20,627 nucleotides of DNA. Origin: Xanthobacteraceae bacterium (GTDB taxonomy: Bacteria > Pseudomonadota > Alphaproteobacteria > Rhizobiales > Xanthobacteraceae). The notes beneath the pieces are model-generated. The model saw only the letters and a program-made list of their open reading frames with translations. It did no database searches and was not told where the DNA came from. Position 1 is the stretch's first letter, and each line of letters begins with the position of its first letter. A program made the translations under genes and the position numbers. The stretch lies in NCBI GenBank assembly GCA_030043335.1, contig JASHXX010000428.1, forward strand, positions 1-20,627, read 5' to 3'. Shown here piece after piece: positions 1 to 7,136 of the stretch.

Positions 1-480
1 GCCGCCTTCGTCCTGCAGCGCCTGCGGCAAGTCCCAATGATACAGGCACAGCCACGGCGTCACGCCGCGCCCGAGCAATCCGTCGACCAGGCGGTCGTAG
101 AAATCGAGCCCGCGCGGCCCGACCATGCCGGCACCCGCGGGAAAGATGCGCGGCCAGGCGGTCGAGAACCGATAGGCGTTGAAGCCGCCGCGCGTGAGCC
201 ACTCCACGTCCTCGAGCCAGCGGTGATAGTGATCGCAGGCGACGTCGCCGGTATCGTCGTTCTTTATCCGGCCGGGCGTGTGCGAAAAGGTATCCCAAAT
301 GCTCTTGCCGCGGCCGTCCTCCTCCACCGCGCCCTCGATCTGATAGCTTGAGGTCGAAGCGCCCCACGCGAAATCGGCGGGAAAGGTCACCTCCTCCGCA
401 GCGGCTGCGGCGCGCAGGTGCAGCACGCGTCCCAAGCCGACAAGGCTCATGAGCGAGGGCAGCAGCTTGCGACGCGACAT
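1..480 (-). CDS. Beta-glucosidase, GH1 family, 5' part only, with Tat-like leader
   Basis: The first 160 codons of a glycoside hydrolase family 1 enzyme; the gene continues past the left edge. After the leader, residues about 36-51 match the GH1 N-terminal signature ([15 protein letters not shown]), followed by [12 protein letters not shown] and [14 protein letters not shown], which are GH1 hallmarks of the first barrel strands and the sugar-binding site. The acid/base (NEP) and nucleophile (ENG) motifs would lie outside the window. The N-terminus begins [10 protein letters not shown], with a twin-arginine motif, a short hydrophobic stretch and an alanine-rich end near residues 24-28, so Tat export is plausible; most bacterial GH1 enzymes are cytoplasmic. 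The ATG lies 2 bp after the stop of the class II aldolase-like gene, so the two are probably co-transcribed. GH1 members hydrolyse beta-glucosides and related beta-glycosides; the exact substrate cannot be assigned. The family call is firm, export less so. Confidence 0.9.
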   Translation of the reverse strand, partial: MSRRKLLPSLMSLVGLGRVLHLRAAAAAEEVTFPADFAWGASTSSYQIEGAVEEDGRGKSIWDTFSHTPGRIKNDDTGDVACDHYHRWLEDVEWLTRGGFNAYRFSTAWPRIFPAGAGMVGPRGLDFYDRLVDGLLGRGVTPWLCLYHWDLPQALQDEGG

Positions 481-482
481 CA

Positions 483-1283
483 TCATTTTCTCTTCCGCAT
501 GCGACGAGCGCGCGGCGGCAGGGCGCCGGCGGCCTTAAGCCGCATGCTCCAATATTCCCAGGTGCGCTCGACGACGATCGGCATCAGATTGACGGCGCCG
601 GCGCGCTTGATCTCGCCGGGATGCAAGGGCGGGGCGCCGCCGAGGGTGATGGCACGCATCTGATAGTCGGCATTCTGGCACAGGAAGATCGCGCGCGACA
701 CCAGTTCGCGCAAGCCGCCGCCGATGACGGTCGCGCCATGGCGCTTCATCAGCACCACGGCGTGCCGGCCGAGCGCGCGGGCGAGCGAACGCCCCTCCTC
801 CGGCTTCGTCACCAAGAGATTGGTGTCGCCGAACTCGTCATGCTGGTCCCAGAACGCGATCGCCTCGCCGATCGCGGCGCCAAGGTGGAACACCGGCACG
901 ATCGGCTTGCCGGCGACGCAGAACGGCAGCACCGAAGGCGCGTGGTGGTGGCAGACCGCAATGACGTCGCTGCGCACCTGGTAGACTGCGCCGTGGATGA
1001 CGCGCTCGGCGTAAAGCGCGACCTTGGCCGGCCGTGTCGGCTCGGAATCGAGCGTGAACTCGAGGATGTCGTTCGGCTCGACCAGCAGCGGCGCCCGCGA
1101 GCGCGCCAGGAGAAAACGGCTCGGATCGGCCGGATGGCGCACGCTGACGTGGCCGAAGGCGTCGAGCACGCCCTCATGCGCCAGGATGCGGTTCGCCAGC
1201 GCGAGATCCGCGACGAGATCGCTCAAACTCCCCGGCACGCCCGGCCCTCTAGCTGCGGCAACGCCAACCGCGTGCGGCATCAT
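483..1283 (-). CDS. Class II aldolase/adducin-family protein
   Basis: Up to 266 residues, close to the usual length of about 250 for this zinc-dependent fold (L-fuculose-1-phosphate aldolase, L-ribulose-5-phosphate 4-epimerase and related decarboxylases). Visible hallmarks are [21 protein letters not shown] (residues 30-50), an acidic residue at E93 in the [11 protein letters not shown] segment, the metal-binding histidine cluster CHHHAPS (112-114) and a further histidine in KRHGATVIG (H182). The reaction cannot be assigned from these motifs because aldolases, epimerases and decarboxylases share them. The ATG pair at 1278-1283 lacks a clear ribosome binding site; a GTG at codon 16 (position 1238) sits behind a GAGGGCC stretch and may be the true start, giving 251 residues. 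The gene ends 2 bp before the GH1 gene, suggesting coupled expression, and is divergent from the HD-domain gene on its other side. Confidence 0.85.
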   Translation of the reverse strand: MMPHAVGVAAARGPGVPGSLSDLVADLALANRILAHEGVLDAFGHVSVRHPADPSRFLLARSRAPLLVEPNDILEFTLDSEPTRPAKVALYAERVIHGAVYQVRSDVIAVCHHHAPSVLPFCVAGKPIVPVFHLGAAIGEAIAFWDQHDEFGDTNLLVTKPEEGRSLARALGRHAVVLMKRHGATVIGGGLRELVSRAIFLCQNADYQMRAITLGGAPPLHPGEIKRAGAVNLMPIVVERTWEYWSMRLKAAGALPPRARRMRKRK

Positions 1284-1421
1284 AGCAGCCGACGCAGCGC
1301 TTTGGCGCGATTGGCCTCGCGCGGCGTCGGATGGTAAATTCGCCGGCAGAGCGGCTGCGGGCCTCTTGATTCGCGTTCATGCCCGCGCGGCCGGGCAAAC
1401 GCTGACAAAGGCAAGCCGACC

Positions 1422-2192
1422 ATGAACGAACACGCGAGACCGCTGACGCTCTCCGAGCGCGCCGAAGAGCTCGAAGAAGCGATGATGCATCAACTCGCCG
1501 AGCGCATCATCGCCAAATCGGCGCTGTTCAATCTCGCTGACGGCAAGGTGGAGATCGAGAACGGCCAGGCGATCCTCGCCGCCAATCCCGGCAAATATTT
1601 CCTGATGGGCGCAGACCCGCGGCTGCCGCCAATGTCGGAAAAGCCGACGCTGATCGATTTCTTCAAGGCGCGCTTCGCCACCACCTCGCATCTGCTGCAG
1701 AGCGCCACGCACGCGCTCAAGGCCGGCCACAGCGAAAAAGTCATTCTCGCCTGCCTCCTGCATGACATCGGCGTGGCGAGCTTCATCCGCTGCGACCACG
1801 GCTATTGGGGCGCGCAGATGATCGAGCCCTATGTCGACGAGGAGGTGAGCTGGGCGGTGCGCATGCACCAGGCGCTGCGCTTCTTTCCCGATCCTGCGGT
1901 CGGCTACGAATATCCCGAGCTCTACCTCAAGGCGTTCGGGCCCGACTACCAGCCCGAGCCATAGATCGTCGCCGAATACGAGCGGGCGCGGAACCATAAA
2001 TGGTACATGTCGTCGCGGCTCATCACCATGAACGACGTCTATTCGTTCGATCCCGACGCCAAGGTCGATCTCGACGACTTCGTCGACATCGTCGGCCGTA
2101 ACTTCAAGCAACCGAAGGAAGGCCTCGGCTTCGACAATTCGCCGTCCTCCCACATGTGGCGCACGCTGATGTGGCCGACGCGGTTCTTGTGA
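1422..2192 (+). pseudogene. HD-domain hydrolase-like gene interrupted by an in-frame TAG
   Basis: One reading frame runs from the ATG at 1422 to the TGA at 2190-2192 (256 codons) and is broken only by TAG at 1962-1964. Before the stop lie HD-superfamily metal-ligand signatures: a histidine in QSATHALK, LLHDIG, CDHGYWGA and MHQAL, typical of metal-dependent phosphohydrolases. After the stop the same frame continues with a protein-like segment (residues about 182-256) containing ARNHKWYM and LDDFVDIVGRNF. That the downstream part stays in frame and protein-like indicates a recent single-base nonsense change or a sequencing error. If TAG acts as a stop, the product is 180 residues with the HD core intact but the C-terminal quarter missing; an internal ATG at 2007 could not restore a catalytic domain. 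It is divergent from the class II aldolase gene. The physiological substrate is unknown. Confidence 0.8.
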
Positions 2193-2298
2193 CGGCGGGT
2201 CCGCAAACGCAGGGAACCCGGCTCTGCACAGGGCTCATGGCACCCGACGACGCAATGTCGCAGGCGCCGCCGAGGTTGCCTGGGCGAACTGTTGCCGG

Positions 2299-2712
2299 TT
2301 AGTTGAGTGGCTTCGAGGATGCTGCTGGCGTTCGATCGCTCTTGTCCTCGGTCGCGGGTCGCTTGCAGCCCCCAAGGACAAGGCCCAAGCCTCGGCATGC
2401 CTCGCCAGGAATAGCGAAGCACACTTCGTACCCATCGCCTGCCGTCAGGGTCAGAAGCAGACCGGTGCCGTCAATGGACCGCTCGACCGTCCAACGGTCG
2501 AGCGCCAAGACACGATTGGCCTCGGTCTTATCGGAAACCGCCCGCAAGGCGCGCTCGAGCAAACATGGCAAGGTCTTTGCGATCGCTTGAGCCTGCTCGA
2601 GCGAAAGCTCAACCGCCACATCCGCCCCTTGGTCATCGACAAGATCAATGGCCACCGCGCGCCCGTACGCAACGAGTCCGCAATGTGTCAACGCGGTGCT
2701 GCGAATTTTCAT
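2299..2712 (-). CDS. Small conserved-looking protein of unknown function, last gene of the dha/ABC cluster
   Basis: A 137-residue protein that I do not recognise. It starts (ATG at 2710-2712) 6 bp after the dhaK stop, so it is probably translated from the same messenger. It reads as a small soluble alpha/beta domain: an N-terminal strand region, an acidic SLEQAQAIAKTLPCLLERAL helix (about residues 37-56) and strands around residues 84-101, then a polar lysine/serine-rich tail. No signal peptide, membrane segment or known catalytic motif is visible. Its position just behind dhaK suggests an accessory role, but that is inference only. The tail from about residue 113 looks disordered. Confidence 0.65.
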   Translation of the reverse strand: MKIRSTALTHCGLVAYGRAVAIDLVDDQGADVAVELSLEQAQAIAKTLPCLLERALRAVSDKTEANRVLALDRWTVERSIDGTGLLLTLTAGDGYEVCFAIPGEACRGLGLVLGGCKRPATEDKSDRTPAASSKPLN

Positions 2713-2718
2713 CGGCGG

Positions 2719-3699
2719 TTACCACCGCAGTGCCGCGGTATGAACCGGATCGTCCCAGAGCGCGGTCAATCGGTCGTCGAGCTGGGTCAAGGTAATGGAG
2801 CATCCCGCCATCTCGAGCGAGGTGACGTAGGAACCGACGAGCGAGCGCGCAATGCCGAGCCCCCGCTGTTCCAGGATGCGCCTCGCTGCGTTGTACATGA
2901 GATAAAGCTCGATCGCCGGCGTGCCGCCGAAACCGTTGACCAGAAGCAGCACCTCGCCGGACAGGCCATCGCCGTCGGCGAGGATCGCACCGAGCATCTG
3001 CTCGGCGATGGCGTCGGCGCTCGCCAGAGCGACCCGCTTGCGGCCCGGTTCGCCGTGGATGCCGACGCCCATTTCCATCTCGTCGGCGCCGAGCGCGAAG
3101 GTCGGCGTGCCGGCGGCGGGCACGGTGCAGCTTGTCAATGCGACGCCGATCGAGCGGGTCCTGGCGTTGACCTCGCTGCCGAGCTGCGCGCACGACTTCA
3201 GATCCATGCCGTTCTCGGCCGCTGCACCGACGATCTTCTCCACGACCAGCGTGCCGGCCACGCCCCGCCGTCCGGTGCTGTGCGTCGACTTCTCGACCGC
3301 CACGTCGTCATTGGTCACGACAGTCGCCGCCGCGCCGGCGAACAACTCCGCGGCCATCTCGAAATTCATGCAGTCGCCGGCGTAGTTCTTGGCGATGAAA
3401 AGGACGCCCGCCCGGCCGCCGACGGCGGCCGCCGCCTCGACGATCTGATCGGGCGTTGGCGAGGTGAAGATTTGTCCGGGGCAGGCCGCGTCGAGCATAC
3501 CGGTCCCGACGAATCCCGCATGCAACGGCTCGTGGCCGCTGCCGCCGCCGGAGACCAGCGCCACCTTGTTGGCGTTCACCGAGCGCCGGCGCACGAATTT
3601 GCGCTCGGGCCCGAGCGCGACGATATCGGCGTGCGCGGCCGCAAAACCGTCCAGACTCTCCGCCAGCATCGCGTCGACGGAATTGATGAACTTTTTCAC
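2719..3699 (-). CDS. dhaK: Dihydroxyacetone kinase, substrate-binding subunit DhaK
   Basis: A 326-residue DhaK-type subunit. In the family this subunit binds dihydroxyacetone covalently through a histidine and receives phosphate from DhaL-bound nucleotide, making dihydroxyacetone phosphate in the cytoplasm. The sequence shows the GGGSGHEPLHAGFVG loop with H56, NYAGDCMNFE with D109, and MGVGIHGEPG with H215, matching the active-site His/Asp/His set known in E. coli DhaK. Length fits the family (about 330-356). The start is GTG at 3697-3699, chosen because a strong GGGAGGG ribosome binding site precedes it and the N-terminus (MKKFINSVDAM) is typical. Here dhaK lies downstream of the Enzyme I and HTH-like genes, separated from dhaL by about 2.8 kb, unlike the usual adjacent dhaK-dhaL order. 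A C4 ketose such as erythrulose is an alternative substrate, since some DhaK relatives use it. Confidence 0.93.
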   Translation of the reverse strand: MKKFINSVDAMLAESLDGFAAAHADIVALGPERKFVRRRSVNANKVALVSGGGSGHEPLHAGFVGTGMLDAACPGQIFTSPTPDQIVEAAAAVGGRAGVLFIAKNYAGDCMNFEMAAELFAGAAATVVTNDDVAVEKSTHSTGRRGVAGTLVVEKIVGAAAENGMDLKSCAQLGSEVNARTRSIGVALTSCTVPAAGTPTFALGADEMEMGVGIHGEPGRKRVALASADAIAEQMLGAILADGDGLSGEVLLLVNGFGGTPAIELYLMYNAARRILEQRGLGIARSLVGSYVTSLEMAGCSITLTQLDDRLTALWDDPVHTAALRW

Positions 3700-3728
3700 G
3701 CTCCCTCCCCGGCCGCTTGTCGGCGGCC

Positions 3729-4154
3729 TTATTTTTCGTCTTGCATGATCGCGACCAAGCGGCGCGCAAACTCCTGCATCAGCGCATCCAGCTGTCCGTT
3801 GCGCTTGGCGCTGCCGAGATCGGGCACGTGCAACAGGATGGTGCGTTCGCGGGGGATTTGATCGAGCTGGCCAACCCGGCGCGGATGAGCGCGCGCATAA
3901 GCCTGCAGGAAGGCCGCTTTCGACGGCGGCGGAAAATGGCAGACCTCAAAGATGGTATTGAGATGCTGGACCGGAATCGGAACCGGATAGGCGGGATTCG
4001 ATATCTGACTCACGAAACTGCGGTTCTTGCCCATCGCATGGGCGAGCCGCAGCCGCATGCCGGACGGCCTGTTATCCAGCACCTCCCTGAAGATGCGCTT
4101 GTACTCGGCGACGGCACTGACTTCCGCCGCCTCTTGGAGTATCGCGTCAGTCAC
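3729..4154 (-). CDS. Small helix-turn-helix-like protein inside the dha cluster
   Basis: A 141-residue soluble protein. Residues about 33-77 (MRLRLAHAMGKNRSFVSQI and following) resemble the two core helices of an XRE/lambda-repressor type DNA-binding fold, with the recognition helix around KNRSFVSQI. The C-terminal half is a helical region ending in DALMQEFARRLVAIM. The start is GTG at 4152-4154, overlapping the Enzyme I stop by 8 nt (GTGACTGA), which indicates translational coupling; the stop lies 29 bp before dhaK. A role as regulator or accessory factor of the dha phosphorelay is inference from position. It could instead be a structural or protein-binding HTH, since it lacks a recognisable ligand-sensing domain. 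Confidence 0.65.
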   Translation of the reverse strand: MTDAILQEAAEVSAVAEYKRIFREVLDNRPSGMRLRLAHAMGKNRSFVSQISNPAYPVPIPVQHLNTIFEVCHFPPPSKAAFLQAYARAHPRRVGQLDQIPRERTILLHVPDLGSAKRNGQLDALMQEFARRLVAIMQDEK

Positions 4155-5766
4155 GGGCGTCCCCGCGGCTTAGTCGGTCAATGGTCTGCTTCACCTGGGC
4201 CAAAGCCGAAGGATTGACCGAGAGTTCGCGCAAACCGCACGACAGCAGCGCCGGAATGCAGCGCGGATCGCCAGCCATTTCACCGCACAGGCTAACGCTG
4301 ATCCCGGCCCGCCGGCCGTAATCGACGGTGCGGCCGATGAGCTCGAGAACCGCCGGCTGCAGCGGATCGCTCAACTTGCCGAGCGTCCCGTTGGTCCGGT
4401 CGCACGCCGTGACATATTGCGCGAGATCGTTGGAGCCGATGGAAAAAAACGACGCCTTGAATCGTTCGATCGTCAACGCCGCCGCCGGTACTTCGACCAT
4501 GATGCCCAGCTCCGGAAGCACGGCCGGAATGCGCCGGGCCTGCAGTGCGCGGACAACGTCGACGAATGCGCTGCGCGCCGCCTCCAATTCATCCGGCGTG
4601 GTCACCATCGGGAACATGACTCTGAGGTTGCCGAGTGTCGCGGCGCGAGCGAGCGCGCGGAGCTGAACGGCAAAGACATCCGGACGTGCCAGGCAAAGCC
4701 GCAAACCGCGCACGCCGAGGAACGGGTTGGCCTCGCCATCCTCGGTAAATCCGGGCACCGGCTTGTCGCCGCCGGCGTCGAAGGTCCGGATCGTCACCGG
4801 CCGGTTGCCGGCCCAGCGCAGCACCGCGTCATAAGCGAGGTACTGCGTCTCCTCGTCCGGCAATCCGGCTCCCTGGCCGAGCAGAAACTCGGTCCGCATC
4901 AAGCCGACGCCGTCGGCATATTGGGCGTCGACGTGATCGAGATCGTCGACGCGCTGAATGTTGATCAGAAGCTTGATCTTCTCCCCGCCCCATGAGGCCG
5001 CCGGCCGGCGCAGAATGGCGTGGGCGGCGGCGCGGCTCTTGCGATGCGCGTCGCGACGCCGTTCGAAAACGTCGATCTGTTGCGCACTCGGATCGAGCTC
5101 AAGCGTCGCGCGCTCGCCGTCGAGCAGCGCCGCCTGCGCCGGTTCGGCGACCGTGCCGAGCTGCACCACCATGGGAATACCGCGCGAGCGCGCCAGCAAC
5201 GCAACGTGACTGGTGGGACTGCCGCGAAGCAGCGCGACCCCGCCGCCGTTCGACCAGTCGATCTCCAAAAAACGTGACGGCGGCAGATCCTCGGCGCAGA
5301 CCACCGCACCGCCTGGAATCTTGGGCGCCTCGGCGGTACCGCCGCGCAAGGTCCGTAGCACCCGATCGCGCAGGTCCGCCAAATCCGAGGAGCGCGCCTG
5401 CAGATACTCGTCGGACGCCGAATTGTAATCGGCGATCTGCTCGTCGAGCGCGGACGACCAGGCCGCGTCCGCCGGCGCGCCGGCGGCGATGGCGGCAAAG
5501 ACCGGGTCGAGGAAATCCTCATCGTCGAGCAAGACGACCTGAAACTCCAGAATCTGCGCCGCCTCGCCGCCGGCGGCATGTGCCAGCGAAGCGATCTGGC
5601 GACCCCCAGACTCCAACGCCGCGCGCAGCGCACGTTTCTCATCCTCGGGCGTTCCGCTGGCATGCCGGCCGCTCGGCGCTGCGTCGACGCGCACGAACGG
5701 CCCGTGGGCAAAACCGATCGATGCGGTTCTGCCCCGATATGCCAGCCGCGCAAGGTCCGCCCGCAT
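4147..5766 (-). CDS. ptsI: PTS Enzyme I (PEP-protein phosphotransferase), stand-alone
   Basis: A 539-residue Enzyme I, slightly shorter than the typical 570-575. It takes phosphate from phosphoenolpyruvate onto a histidine and hands it to HPr in the cytoplasm. Visible features: the phosphohistidine loop GSPTSHVALLARSRGIPMVV with H187, the PEP-binding VGLMRTEFLLG (R291), RTFDAGGDKP (327-336), the metal-binding FFSIGSNDLAQY and the catalytic cysteine in SLCGEMAGDP (C494). No N-terminal GAF domain is present, so it is not the nitrogen-PTS PtsP form. The ATG at 5764-5766 is chosen over upstream starts because it begins at the family N-terminus and has an AGGG ribosome binding site; it lies 4 bp after the HPr stop. 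In E. coli DhaM an EI-like domain is fused; here it is a full separate protein. Confidence 0.93.
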   Translation of the reverse strand: MRADLARLAYRGRTASIGFAHGPFVRVDAAPSGRHASGTPEDEKRALRAALESGGRQIASLAHAAGGEAAQILEFQVVLLDDEDFLDPVFAAIAAGAPADAAWSSALDEQIADYNSASDEYLQARSSDLADLRDRVLRTLRGGTAEAPKIPGGAVVCAEDLPPSRFLEIDWSNGGGVALLRGSPTSHVALLARSRGIPMVVQLGTVAEPAQAALLDGERATLELDPSAQQIDVFERRRDAHRKSRAAAHAILRRPAASWGGEKIKLLINIQRVDDLDHVDAQYADGVGLMRTEFLLGQGAGLPDEETQYLAYDAVLRWAGNRPVTIRTFDAGGDKPVPGFTEDGEANPFLGVRGLRLCLARPDVFAVQLRALARAATLGNLRVMFPMVTTPDELEAARSAFVDVVRALQARRIPAVLPELGIMVEVPAAALTIERFKASFFSIGSNDLAQYVTACDRTNGTLGKLSDPLQPAVLELIGRTVDYGRRAGISVSLCGEMAGDPRCIPALLSCGLRELSVNPSALAQVKQTIDRLSRGDARD

Positions 5767-5770
5767 GACC

Positions 5771-6082
5771 CTAACCGCTGTCCGGAAAGTCGGTCTCGAC
5801 GAGGTCGACCAACGCCGCAACCGCGGCCTCGGCGTCCTCGCCAGACGCCTTGATCTCGATGATGCTGTCGCGCGCCGCGCGCAGCGCCATCACCTTGGCG
5901 ACGCTTTTGGCGTTGATCCATTCGACGGCGTCGGCGGCGCGGATCGAGATATGCGCCTTGAATTTCTTGGCCAGCTTGGTCAGCTTGACCGCCGGACGCG
6001 CATGCATGCCGACGGCGTGAATGAGCCGCACGCTGCCAGTGAAATCCTGGCCATTTGCTTTCGGTGTTTCCAACATCTTCAT
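5771..6082 (-). CDS. ptsH: HPr-family phosphocarrier, stand-alone, in the dha cluster
   Basis: A 103-residue HPr-like protein. HPr accepts phosphate from Enzyme I on a conserved histidine and passes it to EIIA domains, here presumably DhaM. The active-site motif is AVGMHARPAVKL with H27, and an INAKSVAKVMAL segment (S60) corresponds to the regulatory-serine region of HPr. Two starts are possible: ATG at 6080-6082 directly behind GGGA, or ATG at 6074-6076 with GGGA at a better 6-nt spacing, giving 101 residues; longer versions run back into dhaM. The gene ends in TAG, 4 bp before the Enzyme I ATG, and begins 31 bp after dhaM. A dedicated HPr next to DhaM and Enzyme I supports a self-contained phosphorelay. 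Confidence 0.92.
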   Translation of the reverse strand: MKMLETPKANGQDFTGSVRLIHAVGMHARPAVKLTKLAKKFKAHISIRAADAVEWINAKSVAKVMALRAARDSIIEIKASGEDAEAAVAALVDLVETDFPDSG

Positions 6083-6113
6083 TCCCAAATGATCGCTTTG
6101 TCTCCAGCGCCGC

Positions 6114-6506
6114 CTAACCGGCAGAGAGTTCTTCGGCAACCGCCCTCACCTGCTCGAGCGAACTGCCGCCGGCGGCTTCGGTCGCGGCCATCACCGCGCC
6201 CTCGACGATCGGCGCGTTGCAGACGACGACCAGGTCGCGCCGGTCCGGCGGCAGCATCTCGACCGCCATCTCGCTGTTCGTCTCCGCGCCGCCGAGATCG
6301 ACGAGCACGGCGACGCCCTTCGGCGACCAGGCGTCGTTGATGGCGTCGATAATCAGGGCGACATTGGTGCCAAGCTGGCCGTCGGGATTTCCGCCGCAGA
6401 ACGCAACCCTGACCTCGCTGCCGACCATCTGCCGCACCATGTCGGCGGTGCCTTTGGCGATGTCCTTGGAGTGCGAGACGATGACGATGCCGACCGTGTC
6501 GTTCAT
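6114..6506 (-). CDS. dhaM: DhaM, EIIA-mannose-type phosphotransferase domain only
   Basis: A 130-residue protein with the EIIA-mannose/DhaM fold. In PEP-dependent dihydroxyacetone kinases DhaM carries phosphate on an N-terminal histidine and rephosphorylates ADP bound to DhaL. The sequence shows GIVIVSHSKDIAKGTADMVRQM with H12 in the expected place, a glycine-rich CGGNPDGQLGTN loop, and VLVDLGGAETNSEMAVEML, characteristic of DhaM. E. coli DhaM continues with HPr and Enzyme I-like domains; here the protein stops after the EIIA domain and those functions are the next two genes. The ATG at 6504-6506 overlaps the dhaL stop as ATGA, so it is preferred over the upstream in-frame start at 6530. The gene ends in TAG. 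Confidence 0.93.
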   Translation of the reverse strand: MNDTVGIVIVSHSKDIAKGTADMVRQMVGSEVRVAFCGGNPDGQLGTNVALIIDAINDAWSPKGVAVLVDLGGAETNSEMAVEMLPPDRRDLVVVCNAPIVEGAVMAATEAAGGSSLEQVRAVAEELSAG

Positions 6507-7126
6507 TGTCGCGCCTCCAACGTGTTGCAAACGGCGTGCAGGAGGACGCAGCTTGATCGCGCGCCGGGATCGACATGGCCGATGCTGCGGGCGCCGAGAT
6601 AGGATGCCCGGCCCTTGGTCGCCTGCATCGGCACCGTGCGGGCGACCGCTTCGCTTGCGGTCGAGCGCACCCGCTCAATTAGATCAGGCCGCCCGGCCTC
6701 GGCTTTGAGCGTTTCCAGCACCGGGACCAGCACGTCGAGCATCGTCTTTTCGCCGGGCTGCGACCGGCCGCGGGCGCTCACCGCGCCCACGCCGGAGCCG
6801 AACACCTCGGCAAGATCGTCGGGCAGCTTTTTGCTCCGCCCCAGCGCGTCGCCCGCGGCCATGAAGAAGCTGCCGTAGAGCGGTCCCGAAGCGCCGCCGA
6901 CCGTCATCACCAGGGTCTTGCCGATGGTCTTGAGCGCCTCGTCGAGCGACTGCGCCCCGATCGCGTCGAGCTTGCCAAGCACCGCCTCGAAGCCGCGCTT
7001 CATGTTGGCACCATGGTCGCCGTCGCCGATCGCCTGATCGAGCGCGGTGAGCTCCGCCGCGTTGGCGATCACCTGCTCCGCGGCCGCTCTCACCAGTGAC
7101 TTCAAGGTGTCGGGTTGAAGCGACAT
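6503..7126 (-). CDS. dhaL: Dihydroxyacetone kinase, nucleotide-binding subunit DhaL
   Basis: A 207-residue DhaL subunit, matching the family length of about 210. DhaL holds ADP/ATP with two magnesium ions; in the PEP-dependent type the nucleotide stays bound as a cofactor and is rephosphorylated by DhaM. The magnesium-binding aspartates are seen in ALDQAIGDGDHGANM (D30, D35, D37), followed by the nucleotide-loop motif GGASGPLYGSFF and GEKTMLDVL. The C-terminal helices end at GARSIGHVDPGARSS, also typical. The ATG at 7124-7126 begins MSLQPDTLK, the normal N-terminus; longer upstream extensions run into the ABC ATPase gene. It starts 10 bp after the preceding ATPase stop, showing that the phosphotransferase genes continue directly from the transporter genes. 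Confidence 0.95.
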   Translation of the reverse strand: MSLQPDTLKSLVRAAAEQVIANAAELTALDQAIGDGDHGANMKRGFEAVLGKLDAIGAQSLDEALKTIGKTLVMTVGGASGPLYGSFFMAAGDALGRSKKLPDDLAEVFGSGVGAVSARGRSQPGEKTMLDVLVPVLETLKAEAGRPDLIERVRSTASEAVARTVPMQATKGRASYLGARSIGHVDPGARSSCVLLHAVCNTLEARQ

Positions 7127-7136
7127 CGGACGATCC

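Noticed and set aside
621..1337. Plus-strand open frame (238 codons) opposite the class II aldolase
   Set aside because: Antisense shadow of a recognised family protein.
1377..2153. Uninterrupted minus-strand frame (258 codons) opposite the HD-domain gene
   Set aside because: Although it has no stop, its residues mirror the HD gene codons and contain no recognisable domain, whereas the plus strand shows HD motifs on both halves.
2197..2219. Short hairpin (GGGTCC/GGAACCC with a bulge) after the HD gene, considered as a terminator
   Set aside because: The stem is short and bulged and no T-run follows on either strand.
2587..3861. Long plus-strand open frame (424 codons) opposite dhaK
   Set aside because: It is the antisense shadow of dhaK and the HTH-like gene in high-GC DNA; the minus strand carries all recognised DhaK active-site motifs.
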